Positions 26,306-34,873 of a DNA stretch of 64,000 nt are shown one piece after another. Every line of letters begins with the position of its first letter. Position 1 is the first letter of the stretch. Origin of the DNA: Kordia periserrulae (lineage in GTDB: Bacteria; Bacteroidota; Bacteroidia; Flavobacteriales; Flavobacteriaceae). The notes beneath the pieces are model-generated. The model did not search any database, was not told the origin of the DNA, and saw only the letters and a program-made list of their open reading frames with translations. The position numbers and the translations under genes were made by a program. The DNA lies in assembly GCF_003054265.1 (NCBI RefSeq), contig NZ_QBKT01000006.1, positions 248,001 to 312,000 of the forward strand, written 5' to 3'.

Positions 26306-26330
26306 GTCATTCCTGCGTAGGCAGGAATCC
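26306..26330 (+). repeat. R2 palindromic repeat
   Basis: GTCATTCCTGCGTAGGCAGGAATCC; stem ATTCCTGC/GCAGGAAT. Confidence 0.88.
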
Positions 26331-26414
26331 ATGATTTTCAAAATAGATTAATGATCAAATTTAATCTAAAAAGTCGCGTCAAACTAAATCAGACTTTGTT
26401 TGATGTTTCAACGT

Positions 26415-26440
26415 GGATTCCGCATCACGTGCGGAATGAC
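26415..26440 (+). repeat. R2 palindromic repeat, GC-variant stem
   Basis: GGATTCCGCATCACGTGCGGAATGAC. The stem is ATTCCGCA/TGCGGAAT, changed on both arms relative to the standard R2 stem. Confidence 0.85.
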
Positions 26441-26509
26441 AGTTTATAAGAGAGAATCGCGGCAAACGAAACTTGATTCAGTTTCCCATAAGAGTAAGAG
26501 ACCACTTAA

Positions 26510-26713
26510 AAAAGTGAATTAAAAAAATTTGAGTAAGCATTCTAACAGCTGACAACGTCGGCGATCTAATATCTAACACTAACAGCGAAGTGTTCTAAAA
26601 CTGTTAGCAATAAAATTAACATTAATATATAAAAGACAAGAAAAAAAGTGAATTAAAAAAATATCTGAGTAAGCATTCTAACAGCTGACAACGTCAGCAA
26701 TCTAATATCTAAA
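26510..26713. repeat. direct duplication of a ~68-base intergenic unit
   Basis: Copy 1 (26510-26577) and copy 2 (26644-26713) share AAAGTGAATTAAAAAAAT, GAGTAAGCATTCTAACAGCT, GACAACGTC and ATCTAATATCTAA in the same order, with few differences. The spacer holds R6-like TAACAGCGAAGTGTTCTAA. Confidence 0.85.
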
Positions 26714-26750
26714 AAGCGAAAGCGGTCTAAAAGCTTAACTATAAAACATA

Positions 26751-26779
26751 AAAAAAGGTGGAAAAAACCACCTTTTTTT
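26751..26779. terminator. hairpin with T/A tracts
   Basis: AAAAAAGGTGG / CCACCTTTTTTT with a 6-base A loop. It could terminate from either side. It is 200 bases beyond the purF stop. Confidence 0.7.
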
Positions 26780-26982
26780 GCCCCAAATCTTACCATGAAC
26801 TTAACCTACTTATGCTATGGCATTGCTAATGTAAGTAGACTCGTTAGAAAAGCACTAATAAATCAGACCAAATACCTTTTTTTTAGACTAAGTGTACGAT
26901 TTAACTTTTTATTATGAGCTTAGAAGCGAAACAAAGAAAATTCTTTCAAAAAAAATTCTATTTTTTAAAGCGTATTTTATGC

Positions 26983-28881
26983 TTAATAAGCACGCTCTTT
27001 ATTTCCTTCATAAAAATTAATAAAAGCTCTATTAACCACACGATTTCCACCATTGGTTGGATAGTTTCCTGTAAAATACCAATCGCCTAAATTTTTAGGG
27101 CAGGCTTCGTTCAAATTGGCTACTTTTTGGAAAATAACATCCACTTCGGCGTTTACCGAATCACTTTTGATAAGTTCACTGATTTTTTCTGATATTTCTT
27201 CGTCTGTAAAAGGCGCATAAATTTCTTTTACGAAGTTTTGTACATCAATATCTTTTAAGTTTTCTTGCAATTTGCATTTGCGATATACTTCCGCTACCAA
27301 ATCGTACTGATTGCGCTCTTTTAGTAGCTCTAAAGCAGCTCTAAACGCAATTAAATCTTCCATGCGCGCCATGTCAATTCCGTAACAATCTGGATAACGA
27401 ATTTGCGGCGCAGAAGAAACCACTACAATTTTCTTTGGATGCAAACGATCCATCATTTTGATGATGCTTTTCTTCAACGTAGTTCCACGCACAATACTAT
27501 CGTCAATAATCACCAAGTTGTCTTGCGGTTTTATCACACCATAAGTAACATCGTACACGTGCGCCACCAAGTCATCTCTGCTGCTGTCTTCTGTGATAAA
27601 AGTTCGTAATTTTACATCTTTAATGGCAATTTTTTCAACCCTTGGTCGCTCGTTGAGAATTTCTTTTACTTTTTCTGCCGATAAGGAACGTTGCCCGTTT
27701 AAAATTTCTTTGGTTTTACGTTCATTCAAATATTCTTCAACCGCTTCCGTGAGTCCAAAAAAGGAGGTTTCTGCGGTGTTTGGAATAAAGGAAAATACGG
27801 TGTTTTTAATATCGTCGTCAATTGACTTTAATACTTTTGGCAACAATAATTTCCCAAGCATTTTTCGCTCTTGATAGATTTCAGCATCGCTTCCGCGCGA
27901 AAAATAAATTCGCTCAAACGAACATGCTTTGCGTACCAAAGGCTCTAAAATTTCTTTTGTATGTACGGAACCATCTTTTTTGATGATTAAGGCGCTTCCA
28001 GGCTCAATTTCTTGTACATTTTCAAAATCTACATTGAATACTGTTTGAATCACAGGTCGTTCCGACGCAACGACTACTATTTCGTCATCTTGGTAATAAT
28101 ACGCTGGACGAATTCCCGCAGGATCGCGCAATACAAACGAATCTCCGTGACCTAACAATCCTGCCATTGCATAACCGCCATCCCAATCTTTTGCCGATTT
28201 TTTTAAGATTTTGGCAATATTCAAACGCTCCGCGATTAACGGAGATGCTTCTTGCTTGTTATAACCTTCTGCTTTGAGTTTTTTATAGATTTTCGCCACC
28301 GCGTCATCCAAAAAGTGCCCGATTTTTTCCATAATGGTAATCGTATCTGCCTTTTCTTTTGGATGCTGTCCCAAGCTGATCAACTTTTCAAAAAGCTGAT
28401 TTACATTGGTCATATTAAAGTTTCCAGCGACAATCAAATTACGATGCATCCAGTTGTTTTGTCTTAAAAACGGATGTACACTTTCAATACTATTTTTACC
28501 AAAAGTTCCATAACGAACGTGTCCTAAAAACAATTCACCTACATACGGCAATTCCTTCTTTTGGCGCGCTACATTAGTATTCAATTCCACATCTTGCTCT
28601 AAAATAGCGTTGATGCGTTCTTTTACCTGCGCAAAAATATCTTGTATCGGTTGTTGTTTGTTGGAGCGAATTCTGCTAATATAACGTTCACCAGGATTCA
28701 TATTGAGCTTGATACTTGCCAATCCGGCGCCATCTTGTCCTCTATTGTGTTGTTTTTCCATTAGCAAGTACATTTTATTGATGCCATAAAATGCCGTACC
28801 ATATTTTTCTTTATAGTACTCTAATGGTTTTAATAGCCGTAACAGTGCAATACCGCACTCGTGTTTCAAAGCGTCACTCAT
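26983..28881 (-). CDS. purF: amidophosphoribosyltransferase (long Bacteroidota form)
   Basis: A 632-residue PurF-type enzyme that makes 5-phosphoribosylamine from PRPP and glutamine, the first step of purine synthesis. The N-terminal Ntn glutaminase would start at Cys9 after removal of MSDALKHE, with KQHNRGQDGAG and GHVRYGTFG following. The C-terminal phosphoribosyltransferase has VIIDDSIVRGTTLKKS near residue 457. It is over 100 residues longer than enterobacterial PurF, with an insert and a C-terminal extension as in other Bacteroidota. A PfkB kinase gene lies upstream on the same strand, separated by a terminator hairpin. Confidence 0.9.
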   Translation of the reverse strand: MSDALKHECGIALLRLLKPLEYYKEKYGTAFYGINKMYLLMEKQHNRGQDGAGLASIKLNMNPGERYISRIRSNKQQPIQDIFAQVKERINAILEQDVELNTNVARQKKELPYVGELFLGHVRYGTFGKNSIESVHPFLRQNNWMHRNLIVAGNFNMTNVNQLFEKLISLGQHPKEKADTITIMEKIGHFLDDAVAKIYKKLKAEGYNKQEASPLIAERLNIAKILKKSAKDWDGGYAMAGLLGHGDSFVLRDPAGIRPAYYYQDDEIVVVASERPVIQTVFNVDFENVQEIEPGSALIIKKDGSVHTKEILEPLVRKACSFERIYFSRGSDAEIYQERKMLGKLLLPKVLKSIDDDIKNTVFSFIPNTAETSFFGLTEAVEEYLNERKTKEILNGQRSLSAEKVKEILNERPRVEKIAIKDVKLRTFITEDSSRDDLVAHVYDVTYGVIKPQDNLVIIDDSIVRGTTLKKSIIKMMDRLHPKKIVVVSSAPQIRYPDCYGIDMARMEDLIAFRAALELLKERNQYDLVAEVYRKCKLQENLKDIDVQNFVKEIYAPFTDEEISEKISELIKSDSVNAEVDVIFQKVANLNEACPKNLGDWYFTGNYPTNGGNRVVNRAFINFYEGNKERAY

Positions 28882-28913
28882 TATATCGTTTGTGTTGTTG
28901 TGTGTATTGTAAT

Positions 28914-28937
28914 AAAAAAGCGCTCATTATTGAGCGC
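28914..28937 (-). terminator. hairpin between pfkB-type and purF genes
   Basis: GCGCTCA / TGAGCGC, 7-base GC-rich stem with TTAT loop and, on the minus strand, a T-rich tract. It suggests purF is expressed at least partly from its own promoter. Confidence 0.78.
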
Positions 28938-28943
28938 GTTTCT

Positions 28944-29870
28944 TTAATTTACTTCTATTTCAAATTGCGTTAGTTGTTTAAACTGCTGCAAGCGTTCCGT
29001 AATTTCTTCGTCTGTGAGCGATTCCATGCGTTCTGTTCCAAACTTCTCTACACAGAAAGAAGCTAAGTTAGAACCGTAAATAATCGCGTTTTTCATACTT
29101 TCAAATGAAATGTCTTCATGTTTTGCCAAATATCCTGAAAATCCTCCTGCAAAGGTATCTCCAGCACCAGTTGGGTCAAAAACTTCTTCTAACGGCAATG
29201 CTGGTGCAAAGAAAATATTGTCGTCGTTAAAAATCAACGCGCCGTGTTCTCCTTTCTTAATTACGACATAATCAGGTCCCATTTCATGAATTTTCTGTGC
29301 AGCTTTCACCAACGAATATTCGCCTGATAATTGACGCGCTTCTTCATCATTAATTGTAATTACATCTACTTTTTTGATGACTGCTAACAAATCGTCCCAA
29401 GCGCAATCCATCCAAAAGTTCATGGTATCCAACACAATGAGTTTTGGTGTTGAGGTCATTTGGTTAATCACACTCATTTGGACGCCAGGATGCAAGTTTC
29501 CTAACATTACAATTTCAGCATCTTTGTAATTTTCAGGAACGACAGGATTAAAATCTGCCAATACATTAAGTTCTGTAACCAACGTATCTCTAGAATTCAT
29601 ATCGTTGTGATATTTTCCGCTCCAGAAAAATGTTTTTCCGCCTTTTACCACTTCGATTCCTGAAATATCAATATTTCTAGCTTTCAACATATCAAGATAT
29701 TCCTGTGGAAAATCTTCTCCTACTACTGATACAATTGCTGAATCTACATTAAAATTTGCTGCGGATAATCCGATATATGTAGCCGCGCCACCTAAGATTT
29801 TATCTGTTTTTCCAAAAGGCGTTTCAATAGCATCAAAAGCAACCGTTCCTACAATTAATAATTTGCTCAT
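28944..29870 (-). CDS. PfkB family carbohydrate/nucleoside kinase
   Basis: A 308-residue ribokinase-fold kinase. The PfkB signature 2 DPTGAGDTFAGGFSGYL (near 235-251) contains the anion hole GAGD with the catalytic Asp. The N-terminal GG pair is in ILGGAATYIGLSAANF. The substrate cannot be assigned; adenosine, ribose or other sugar kinases share this pattern. ATG 29870 is preferred over a start 45 bases upstream because MSKLLIVGTVAFD is the natural first strand. It lies between purF and a START-domain gene, which mildly favours a purine-linked substrate. Confidence 0.88.
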   Translation of the reverse strand: MSKLLIVGTVAFDAIETPFGKTDKILGGAATYIGLSAANFNVDSAIVSVVGEDFPQEYLDMLKARNIDISGIEVVKGGKTFFWSGKYHNDMNSRDTLVTELNVLADFNPVVPENYKDAEIVMLGNLHPGVQMSVINQMTSTPKLIVLDTMNFWMDCAWDDLLAVIKKVDVITINDEEARQLSGEYSLVKAAQKIHEMGPDYVVIKKGEHGALIFNDDNIFFAPALPLEEVFDPTGAGDTFAGGFSGYLAKHEDISFESMKNAIIYGSNLASFCVEKFGTERMESLTDEEITERLQQFKQLTQFEIEVN

Positions 29871-29982
29871 CTTTAGAATTAAAATTTTTTGCAAACTTAC
29901 ATAAAATTTTTCCAAGAAGAATAGCTTGTCTGCCTAGATGTCTGTTTTGCGTTTTTTTTAATAAAAATTAGGTATATAGGTG

Positions 29983-30573
29983 TTATTCAACGCGTTCTTT
30001 TAATGCCATAAAGTTATGATAGGGCGCACGTGTAAGGGTACTATTGACAAACCAATCGGGGAGATTTCCGCCAGGATCGCCATACATTTGATGGGTAACT
30101 TTAATACCGTCATCGAGTTGTTGTAACAACCAGAATCCTTCAAAGGTTGTAATACGTAAATAGTCGTCATTTTCTGGATAACGATTGGACGCGGATGAAA
30201 TTTCAATTTTGATGATATCGTCTGTTATTCTAAGAAGTTTGCAGGCAATCACCACATCTCTATTGCGTACTGGCCAAGGCAAATCGAGCGCCATCCATAA
30301 CAAATATTCATCGTCTAGCGATTTGTTTAAGAGTTTGCTGTCTAAAGCTTTATAATTCCAATCTTTTAAAGAATCGCCATCCAAAATCACGTTTAGTACC
30401 GTATCTAACGAACTTTGAACGGTCATTTCTGCTTTGAAAAGTTTTAAATTGCTGTTTTTTTTGGATTTGACATAAATTTTAATGTCATCCTTGTCCTTTT
30501 TCAGCTTCCAATCTTTTTGGGCAAAAGCAGAAGAAAAAACTAAAAAACTAACAATAGCAATACAAATTTTCAT
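29983..30573 (-). CDS. exported START-domain (lipid-binding-like) protein
   Basis: A 196-residue protein with a signal peptide (MKICIAIVSFLVFSSAFAQ) and a START/SRPBCC-type helix-grip domain: WKLKKDKDDIKIYVK, LPWPVRNRDVV and GFWLLQQLDDGIKVTHQMYGDPGG are typical of bacterial periplasmic START proteins. These bind hydrophobic ligands, and the ligand is unknown. It is 58 bases downstream of rnhA on the same strand. Confidence 0.82.
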   Translation of the reverse strand: MKICIAIVSFLVFSSAFAQKDWKLKKDKDDIKIYVKSKKNSNLKLFKAEMTVQSSLDTVLNVILDGDSLKDWNYKALDSKLLNKSLDDEYLLWMALDLPWPVRNRDVVIACKLLRITDDIIKIEISSASNRYPENDDYLRITTFEGFWLLQQLDDGIKVTHQMYGDPGGNLPDWFVNSTLTRAPYHNFMALKERVE

Positions 30574-30631
30574 CTTCGATTTGAGAATTTAAGATGCGCA
30601 AAAATACAAATTAATCTTGTGAAACTATGAT

Positions 30632-31108
30632 TTACAGAAGTTTACTACTTTCGCTTTCAAAAAACGTATCAATTTTTAATTTTTCTTTTTTGGAAGCTTC
30701 CACCGCTAAAAAGTCGCAACGTTCATTTTGTGGATGGTTGTTGTGCCCTTTAATCCATTGGAAACGGACAATATGTTTTCGGTAAATTTTTAAAAAACGA
30801 GTCCACAAATCAGCATTCTTTTTCCCTGAAAATCCTTTTTTTTCCCAACCAAAAACCCACTTTTTCTCTACGGAATCCACCACATATTTGGAATCTGTAA
30901 ACACTTTGACGTCGGTGTGCATAAATTTCAGTTTCTCCAATGCTACAATTACAGCCAACAATTCCATCCGATTATTGGTGGTTTTTCGATAGCCTTCCGA
31001 AAATTCTTTTTTATACGGTTTTCCAACCCATTCCATCACAATGCCGTAACCGCCAGGACCTGGATTTCCTCTAGATGAGCCATCGGTGTAAATATGTACA
31101 TCTGCCAT
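30632..31108 (-). CDS. rnhA: ribonuclease HI
   Basis: A 158-residue RNase HI that cleaves RNA in RNA-DNA hybrids. The catalytic set is complete: Asp9 (YTDGSSRGNPG), Glu49 (NNRMEL), Asp72 (FTDSKY), His122 (KGHNNHPQNE) and Asp132. Length matches E. coli RnhA. Its ATG overlaps the purN stop by one base (TAATG), so the two are translationally coupled. Confidence 0.96.
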   Translation of the reverse strand: MADVHIYTDGSSRGNPGPGGYGIVMEWVGKPYKKEFSEGYRKTTNNRMELLAVIVALEKLKFMHTDVKVFTDSKYVVDSVEKKWVFGWEKKGFSGKKNADLWTRFLKIYRKHIVRFQWIKGHNNHPQNERCDFLAVEASKKEKLKIDTFFESESSKLL

Positions 31109-31680
31109 TAGTGTGCGTTTGTCAGGATGTTTTCAATAACTTCAGGAAAGTGTTTGTATTCCAATTGATGAATTTTTTGCGCAAGTGTTTCAGGTGTATC
31201 TTCTGATGTAATTGCTGTTTTTGCTTGAAAAATAATGGCACCTTCATCATAGTGCTCGTTTACATAATGTATGGTAATGCCGCTTTCTTTTTCATTATTT
31301 TCAATGACAGCGTTGTGTACATGCGCTCCGTACATTCCTTTTCCGCCATACTTTGGAAGCAATGCAGGATGAATGTTAACAACTTTATTTGGAAACGCTG
31401 CTAGAATATGCGCTGGAAATTTCCACAAAAAACCAGCCAACACAATCAAATCAACGTGTGCGCTTTTGAGCAAATTCAGTACATCATTACTGTGATATAA
31501 CGCAGTTCGATTAAAGCTTAAACCGCTGATTTTATGGTTTTTAGCCCTGTCTAAAACTTTGGCATGCTGATTGTTAGTCAGAATTTGAACGACGGAAGCT
31601 GTATTTCGCTCTTGAAAATATCGAATTATATTTTCAGCATTTGTTCCGGAACCTGAAGCAAAAATAGCAATACGCTTCAT
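31108..31680 (-). CDS. purN: phosphoribosylglycinamide formyltransferase
   Basis: A 190-residue GAR transformylase that uses 10-formyl-THF in purine synthesis. Visible features are FASGSGTNAENII at the phosphate-binding N-terminus, NIHPALLPKYGGKGMYG (catalytic Asn and His) and YDEGAIIFQ (catalytic Asp). ATG 31680 begins at the conserved MKRIAIFASG; an upstream in-frame start would add an unconserved 12 residues. It is first in a minus-strand group with rnhA and is divergent from acpP. Confidence 0.93.
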   Translation of the reverse strand: MKRIAIFASGSGTNAENIIRYFQERNTASVVQILTNNQHAKVLDRAKNHKISGLSFNRTALYHSNDVLNLLKSAHVDLIVLAGFLWKFPAHILAAFPNKVVNIHPALLPKYGGKGMYGAHVHNAVIENNEKESGITIHYVNEHYDEGAIIFQAKTAITSEDTPETLAQKIHQLEYKHFPEVIENILTNAH

Positions 31681-31806
31681 AAAAAGAATGAAATTTAGTG
31701 ACGGTTGTTTCGACAAAAAAAAGAATAATTATTAACAAAATGAAGGCAAAAGCAAATTACTTGTCCTAAAAATTTAGTAAATTAGAACACATTTTTTGCA
31801 CAAAAT

Positions 31807-31836
31807 GTTGTTTTAAACCAAAGTTTTTTATTTTTG
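31807..31836 (+). promoter_or_regulatory. promoter of acpP
   Basis: TGTTG, 18 bases, TATTTTTG: a good TTG/TAnnTTTG pair 31 bases before the ATG. Confidence 0.75.
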
Positions 31837-31867
31837 CCAACAATTAAATTTTAAAAACTATAAGATT

Positions 31868-32104
31868 ATGTCAGACATTGCATCAAGAGTAAAAGCGATT
31901 ATCGTAGACAAATTAGGTGTAGATGAGAACGAAGTTGTTCAAGAAGCTAGCTTCACAAATGACTTAGGAGCAGATTCATTGGACACTGTGGAATTAATAA
32001 TGGAGTTTGAAAAAGAATTCGATATCCAAATTCCAGACGATCAAGCAGAAAACATTGCAACTGTAGGTCAAGCGATCTCTTACATTGAAGAAGCAAAAAA
32101 GTAA
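31868..32104 (+). CDS. acpP: acyl carrier protein
   Basis: A 78-residue acidic ACP. Ser37 in [12 protein letters not shown] takes the 4'-phosphopantetheine arm that carries growing acyl chains in fatty-acid synthesis. It stands just upstream of fabF and rnc, the usual Bacteroidota order. A perfect 14-base hairpin between acpP and fabF may separate the very high acpP output from fabF. Confidence 0.97.
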   Translation: MSDIASRVKAIIVDKLGVDENEVVQEASFTNDLGADSLDTVELIMEFEKEFDIQIPDDQAENIATVGQAISYIEEAKK

Positions 32105-32132
32105 GAAAAGAATAAATTTTCTATATTAAATT

Positions 32133-32169
32133 ACATTAGAATGCATATTTACATGCATTCTAATGTTTT
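32133..32169 (+). terminator. perfect 14-base hairpin between acpP and fabF
   Basis: ACATTAGAATGCAT / ATGCATTCTAATGT with 6-base loop ATTTAC, followed by TTTTG. The weak T tract suggests partial termination or 3' end protection of the acpP mRNA. Confidence 0.75.
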
Positions 32170-32214
32170 GTTAGAAGGAATTTCTTCTTAATTTTTTAAA
32201 CGAACTTATCAAAG

Positions 32215-33465
32215 ATGGAATTAAAGCGAGTTGTAGTTACAGGTTTAGGAGCATTGACTCCAATCGGAAATACAGTAGAAGAATATTGGAATGGACTAAT
32301 TACAGGAAAAAGTGGTGCGGCTCCAGTTACGTATTTTGACGCTGAAAAATTCAAAACGAAATTCGCCTGTGAAATTAAAAACTTTGACGTCACAGATTTT
32401 ATCCATCGAAAAGAAGCGAGAAGAATGGATAAGTTTTCGCAATATGCCATGGTAGCTTCCGATGAAGCCATTGCAGATTCGAAACTTGATATGGACAGCA
32501 TCAACAAATTACGTGTTGGTGTGGTTTGGGGCGCTGGAATTGGTGGCTTGGAAACTTTTCAAGAAGAAGTAATCAACTTCGCCAATGGTGACGGAACTCC
32601 AAAATTCAATCCGTTCTTTATCCCAAAAATGATTGCAGACATTGCGCCTGGAAATATTTCCATTAAATACGGATTTATGGGGCCAAACTACACTACAGTA
32701 TCTGCGTGTGCATCGTCAGCCAATGCAATGATTGATGCTTTAAATTACATTCGATTAGGACATTGTGACGTAATTGTTACGGGCGGAAGTGAAGCTGCTG
32801 TTACCATTGCAGGTATGGGCGGATTTAACGCTATGCACGCCATGTCAACACGAAATGATGATCCACAAACGGCCTCAAGACCATTTGATGCCAACCGTGA
32901 CGGTTTTGTATTGGGTGAAGGTGCTGGAGCGATTATTCTAGAAGAATATGAGCATGCCAAAGCCAGGGGCGCTAAAATATATGCAGAAGTTGTTGGTGGC
33001 GGATTGTCATCCGATGCATATCACATGACGGCTCCACATCCTGATGGAATTGGAGTGATGGCAGTAATGCGTAACTGTCTTGAAAACGCAGGAATGCAGC
33101 CAGAAGAAGTAGATCACATCAACACACATGGTACATCAACGCCACTTGGTGATGTTGCCGAATTAAAGGCAATATCTGAAGTATTTGGTGATCATGCTAA
33201 AAACATAAATATCAACTCTACCAAGTCCATGACAGGACATTTGTTGGGAGCGGCTGGTGCTGTTGAAGCTATTGCTTCTATCTTATCCATTGAGCATGGA
33301 ATTGTGCCTCCAACCATCAATCATTCTACAGTAGATGAAAATATTGATCCGAGTCTAAACTTAACGCTAAATAAAGCACAAAAACGAGCAGTCAAAGTTG
33401 CCATGAGCAATACCTTCGGTTTTGGCGGGCATAATGCGTGTGTATTATTTAAAAAGTTAGACTAG
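32215..33465 (+). CDS. fabF: beta-ketoacyl-ACP synthase II
   Basis: A 416-residue condensing enzyme for acyl-ACP elongation with malonyl-ACP. The Cys-His-His triad is present: Cys165 (VSACASSAN), His305 (NTHGTSTPLGD) and His342 (KSMTGHLLGAAG). Length and the start ELKRVVVTGLG fit FabF. Transcribed with acpP upstream, and rnc follows after 3 bases. Confidence 0.97.
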   Translation: MELKRVVVTGLGALTPIGNTVEEYWNGLITGKSGAAPVTYFDAEKFKTKFACEIKNFDVTDFIHRKEARRMDKFSQYAMVASDEAIADSKLDMDSINKLRVGVVWGAGIGGLETFQEEVINFANGDGTPKFNPFFIPKMIADIAPGNISIKYGFMGPNYTTVSACASSANAMIDALNYIRLGHCDVIVTGGSEAAVTIAGMGGFNAMHAMSTRNDDPQTASRPFDANRDGFVLGEGAGAIILEEYEHAKARGAKIYAEVVGGGLSSDAYHMTAPHPDGIGVMAVMRNCLENAGMQPEEVDHINTHGTSTPLGDVAELKAISEVFGDHAKNININSTKSMTGHLLGAAGAVEAIASILSIEHGIVPPTINHSTVDENIDPSLNLTLNKAQKRAVKVAMSNTFGFGGHNACVLFKKLD

Positions 33466-33468
33466 CCA

Positions 33469-34203
33469 ATGAATTTTGTTCGCAAAATATTAAATTCCCG
33501 TACTGATAGTGATGGGGATTTTTTTGTTGAACTTGAAGATATTCTCGGATTTAAAACCAAAAAGAAAAAAATTTACAAGAAAGCGTTTACGCATCGTTCG
33601 ATGAATCAGAAAGACTCGAAAGGGAATTCTGTAAATTACGAGCGCTTGGAGTTTTTGGGAGATGCGATGCTGAGTAGTGTCATTTCTGCTTATCTCTTTA
33701 ACGAAGTTCCGTCGGGAAACGAAGGCTATCTCACTAAAATGCGTTCTAAAATTGTAAGTCGTGAGCATTTAAACGAATTGGGACGCGATTTAAAATTGAT
33801 TGACTTGGTGCGTTCTCGCATTCCGAAAGACAATTTTGGAGAAAACATTCACGGAAACATATTTGAAGCGTTAATTGGTGCTATTTTTCTTGACAAAGGA
33901 TATAATTATTGCGAACGTTTTATTCACTTACGTGTGATTTCTCCGTATGTAGACATAGAGCGTTTGGAAGGAAAAATTATCAGCTACAAAAGTTTGCTCA
34001 TTGAGTGGTGTCAAAAAGAAAAGAAAAACTTCAAATACGACGTCTACGAAGACACCGGAAATGATGAATTGAAGCATTTTGCCGTAAAATTATTTATTGA
34101 CAATCGCGTTGTGGCAAAAGCACGTGCAACTTCCAAAAAGAAAGCGGAAGAAAAAGCATCCAAACGCGCCTTTTTTGCCTTTCAAAAGCAAATTACAAGT
34201 TAA
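33469..34203 (+). CDS. rnc: ribonuclease III
   Basis: A 244-residue dsRNA endonuclease. The catalytic signature is ERLEFLGDAMLSSVIS (near 58-73), a second acidic pair lies in FEALIGAIFLDKGY, and the C-terminal dsRNA-binding domain spans about 170-244 (SYKSLLIEWCQKEKK ... ARATSKKKAEEKAS). It processes rRNA and structured mRNAs. It follows fabF after 3 bases, and an AT-rich 184-base gap with a -7 box separates it from the next gene. Confidence 0.96.
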   Translation: MNFVRKILNSRTDSDGDFFVELEDILGFKTKKKKIYKKAFTHRSMNQKDSKGNSVNYERLEFLGDAMLSSVISAYLFNEVPSGNEGYLTKMRSKIVSREHLNELGRDLKLIDLVRSRIPKDNFGENIHGNIFEALIGAIFLDKGYNYCERFIHLRVISPYVDIERLEGKIISYKSLLIEWCQKEKKNFKYDVYEDTGNDELKHFAVKLFIDNRVVAKARATSKKKAEEKASKRAFFAFQKQITS

Positions 34204-34364
34204 ATTTTAGCCCTAAAACGGTTCTCATATTCTAAAATTCGGAACAGATTCACCTCAATTTTACGATTTCCAAAAAAGAAACAGCAAGCTATAACGTTTT
34301 CGTTATCAAATCTTCACAAACATTACCAAAAATTAACCTTTATGTAGTCATTATATCCTATATT

Positions 34365-34372
34365 TACATTTG
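34365..34372 (+). promoter_or_regulatory. -7 box TACATTTG
   Basis: An exact TAnnTTTG match 16 bases before the ATG of the IPExxxVDY gene, suggesting a separate promoter for that gene and pyk. Confidence 0.55.
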
Positions 34373-34387
34373 TTAATTATAAGATTT

Positions 34388-34873
34388 ATGGCAATTCATA
34401 AACTCTTTGAGGATGATTTTGAAGACGATACCTATACGTTAATTGCAATTCATTGTTCAGCGGAAGATTATCGATTGGCGTATCTTTTAAACAGCAATTT
34501 GAATCTGCGATTAGCACGAAAAGAAGAAGATTTGGATTATAATTACATGGAAGCTTCTTTCTCTATTTACGAATGGAATGATGAAAAGAACTTTGTCAAA
34601 TGGAATTTGGTCGCAAATACAAGCAAAAAAGAAGTAGAACAAGTTGCTAGTGCAGGTTCTTTATTTTCTGAGCAAACAGGAAAAAGAACGGTTTCCAAAT
34701 ATTTGATTCCAGAGCAAAAAAGAGTAGATTATTTTGTGAAAATATCTAGCGAAAATCATGTAAAATCTCCTAAAATTATACTGTCTAACATCAATGCCAT
34801 AGCAGAAGTTATTACGGCATATATTGTAGACGCAAACCAACTAAAATCTAAAAACAATTTAATTTTTGAGTAA
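34388..34873 (+). CDS. IPExxxVDY family protein
   Basis: A 161-residue member of a Bacteroidota-restricted family named for the motif found here as IPEQKRVDYFVKI (near residues 110-122). No catalytic residues are known to me. It overlaps the pyruvate kinase start by one base (TAATG), an arrangement I recall as common in this phylum, so a link to pyruvate kinase expression or activity is possible but unproven. ATG 34388 is chosen because the promoter-like TACATTTG precedes it. Confidence 0.85.
   Translation: MAIHKLFEDDFEDDTYTLIAIHCSAEDYRLAYLLNSNLNLRLARKEEDLDYNYMEASFSIYEWNDEKNFVKWNLVANTSKKEVEQVASAGSLFSEQTGKRTVSKYLIPEQKRVDYFVKISSENHVKSPKIILSNINAIAEVITAYIVDANQLKSKNNLIFE

Noticed and set aside
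26510-26713. Possible CRISPR-like direct repeats
   Set aside because: Only two copies of a 68-base unit, a single spacer, and no cas genes; it is an ordinary duplication.
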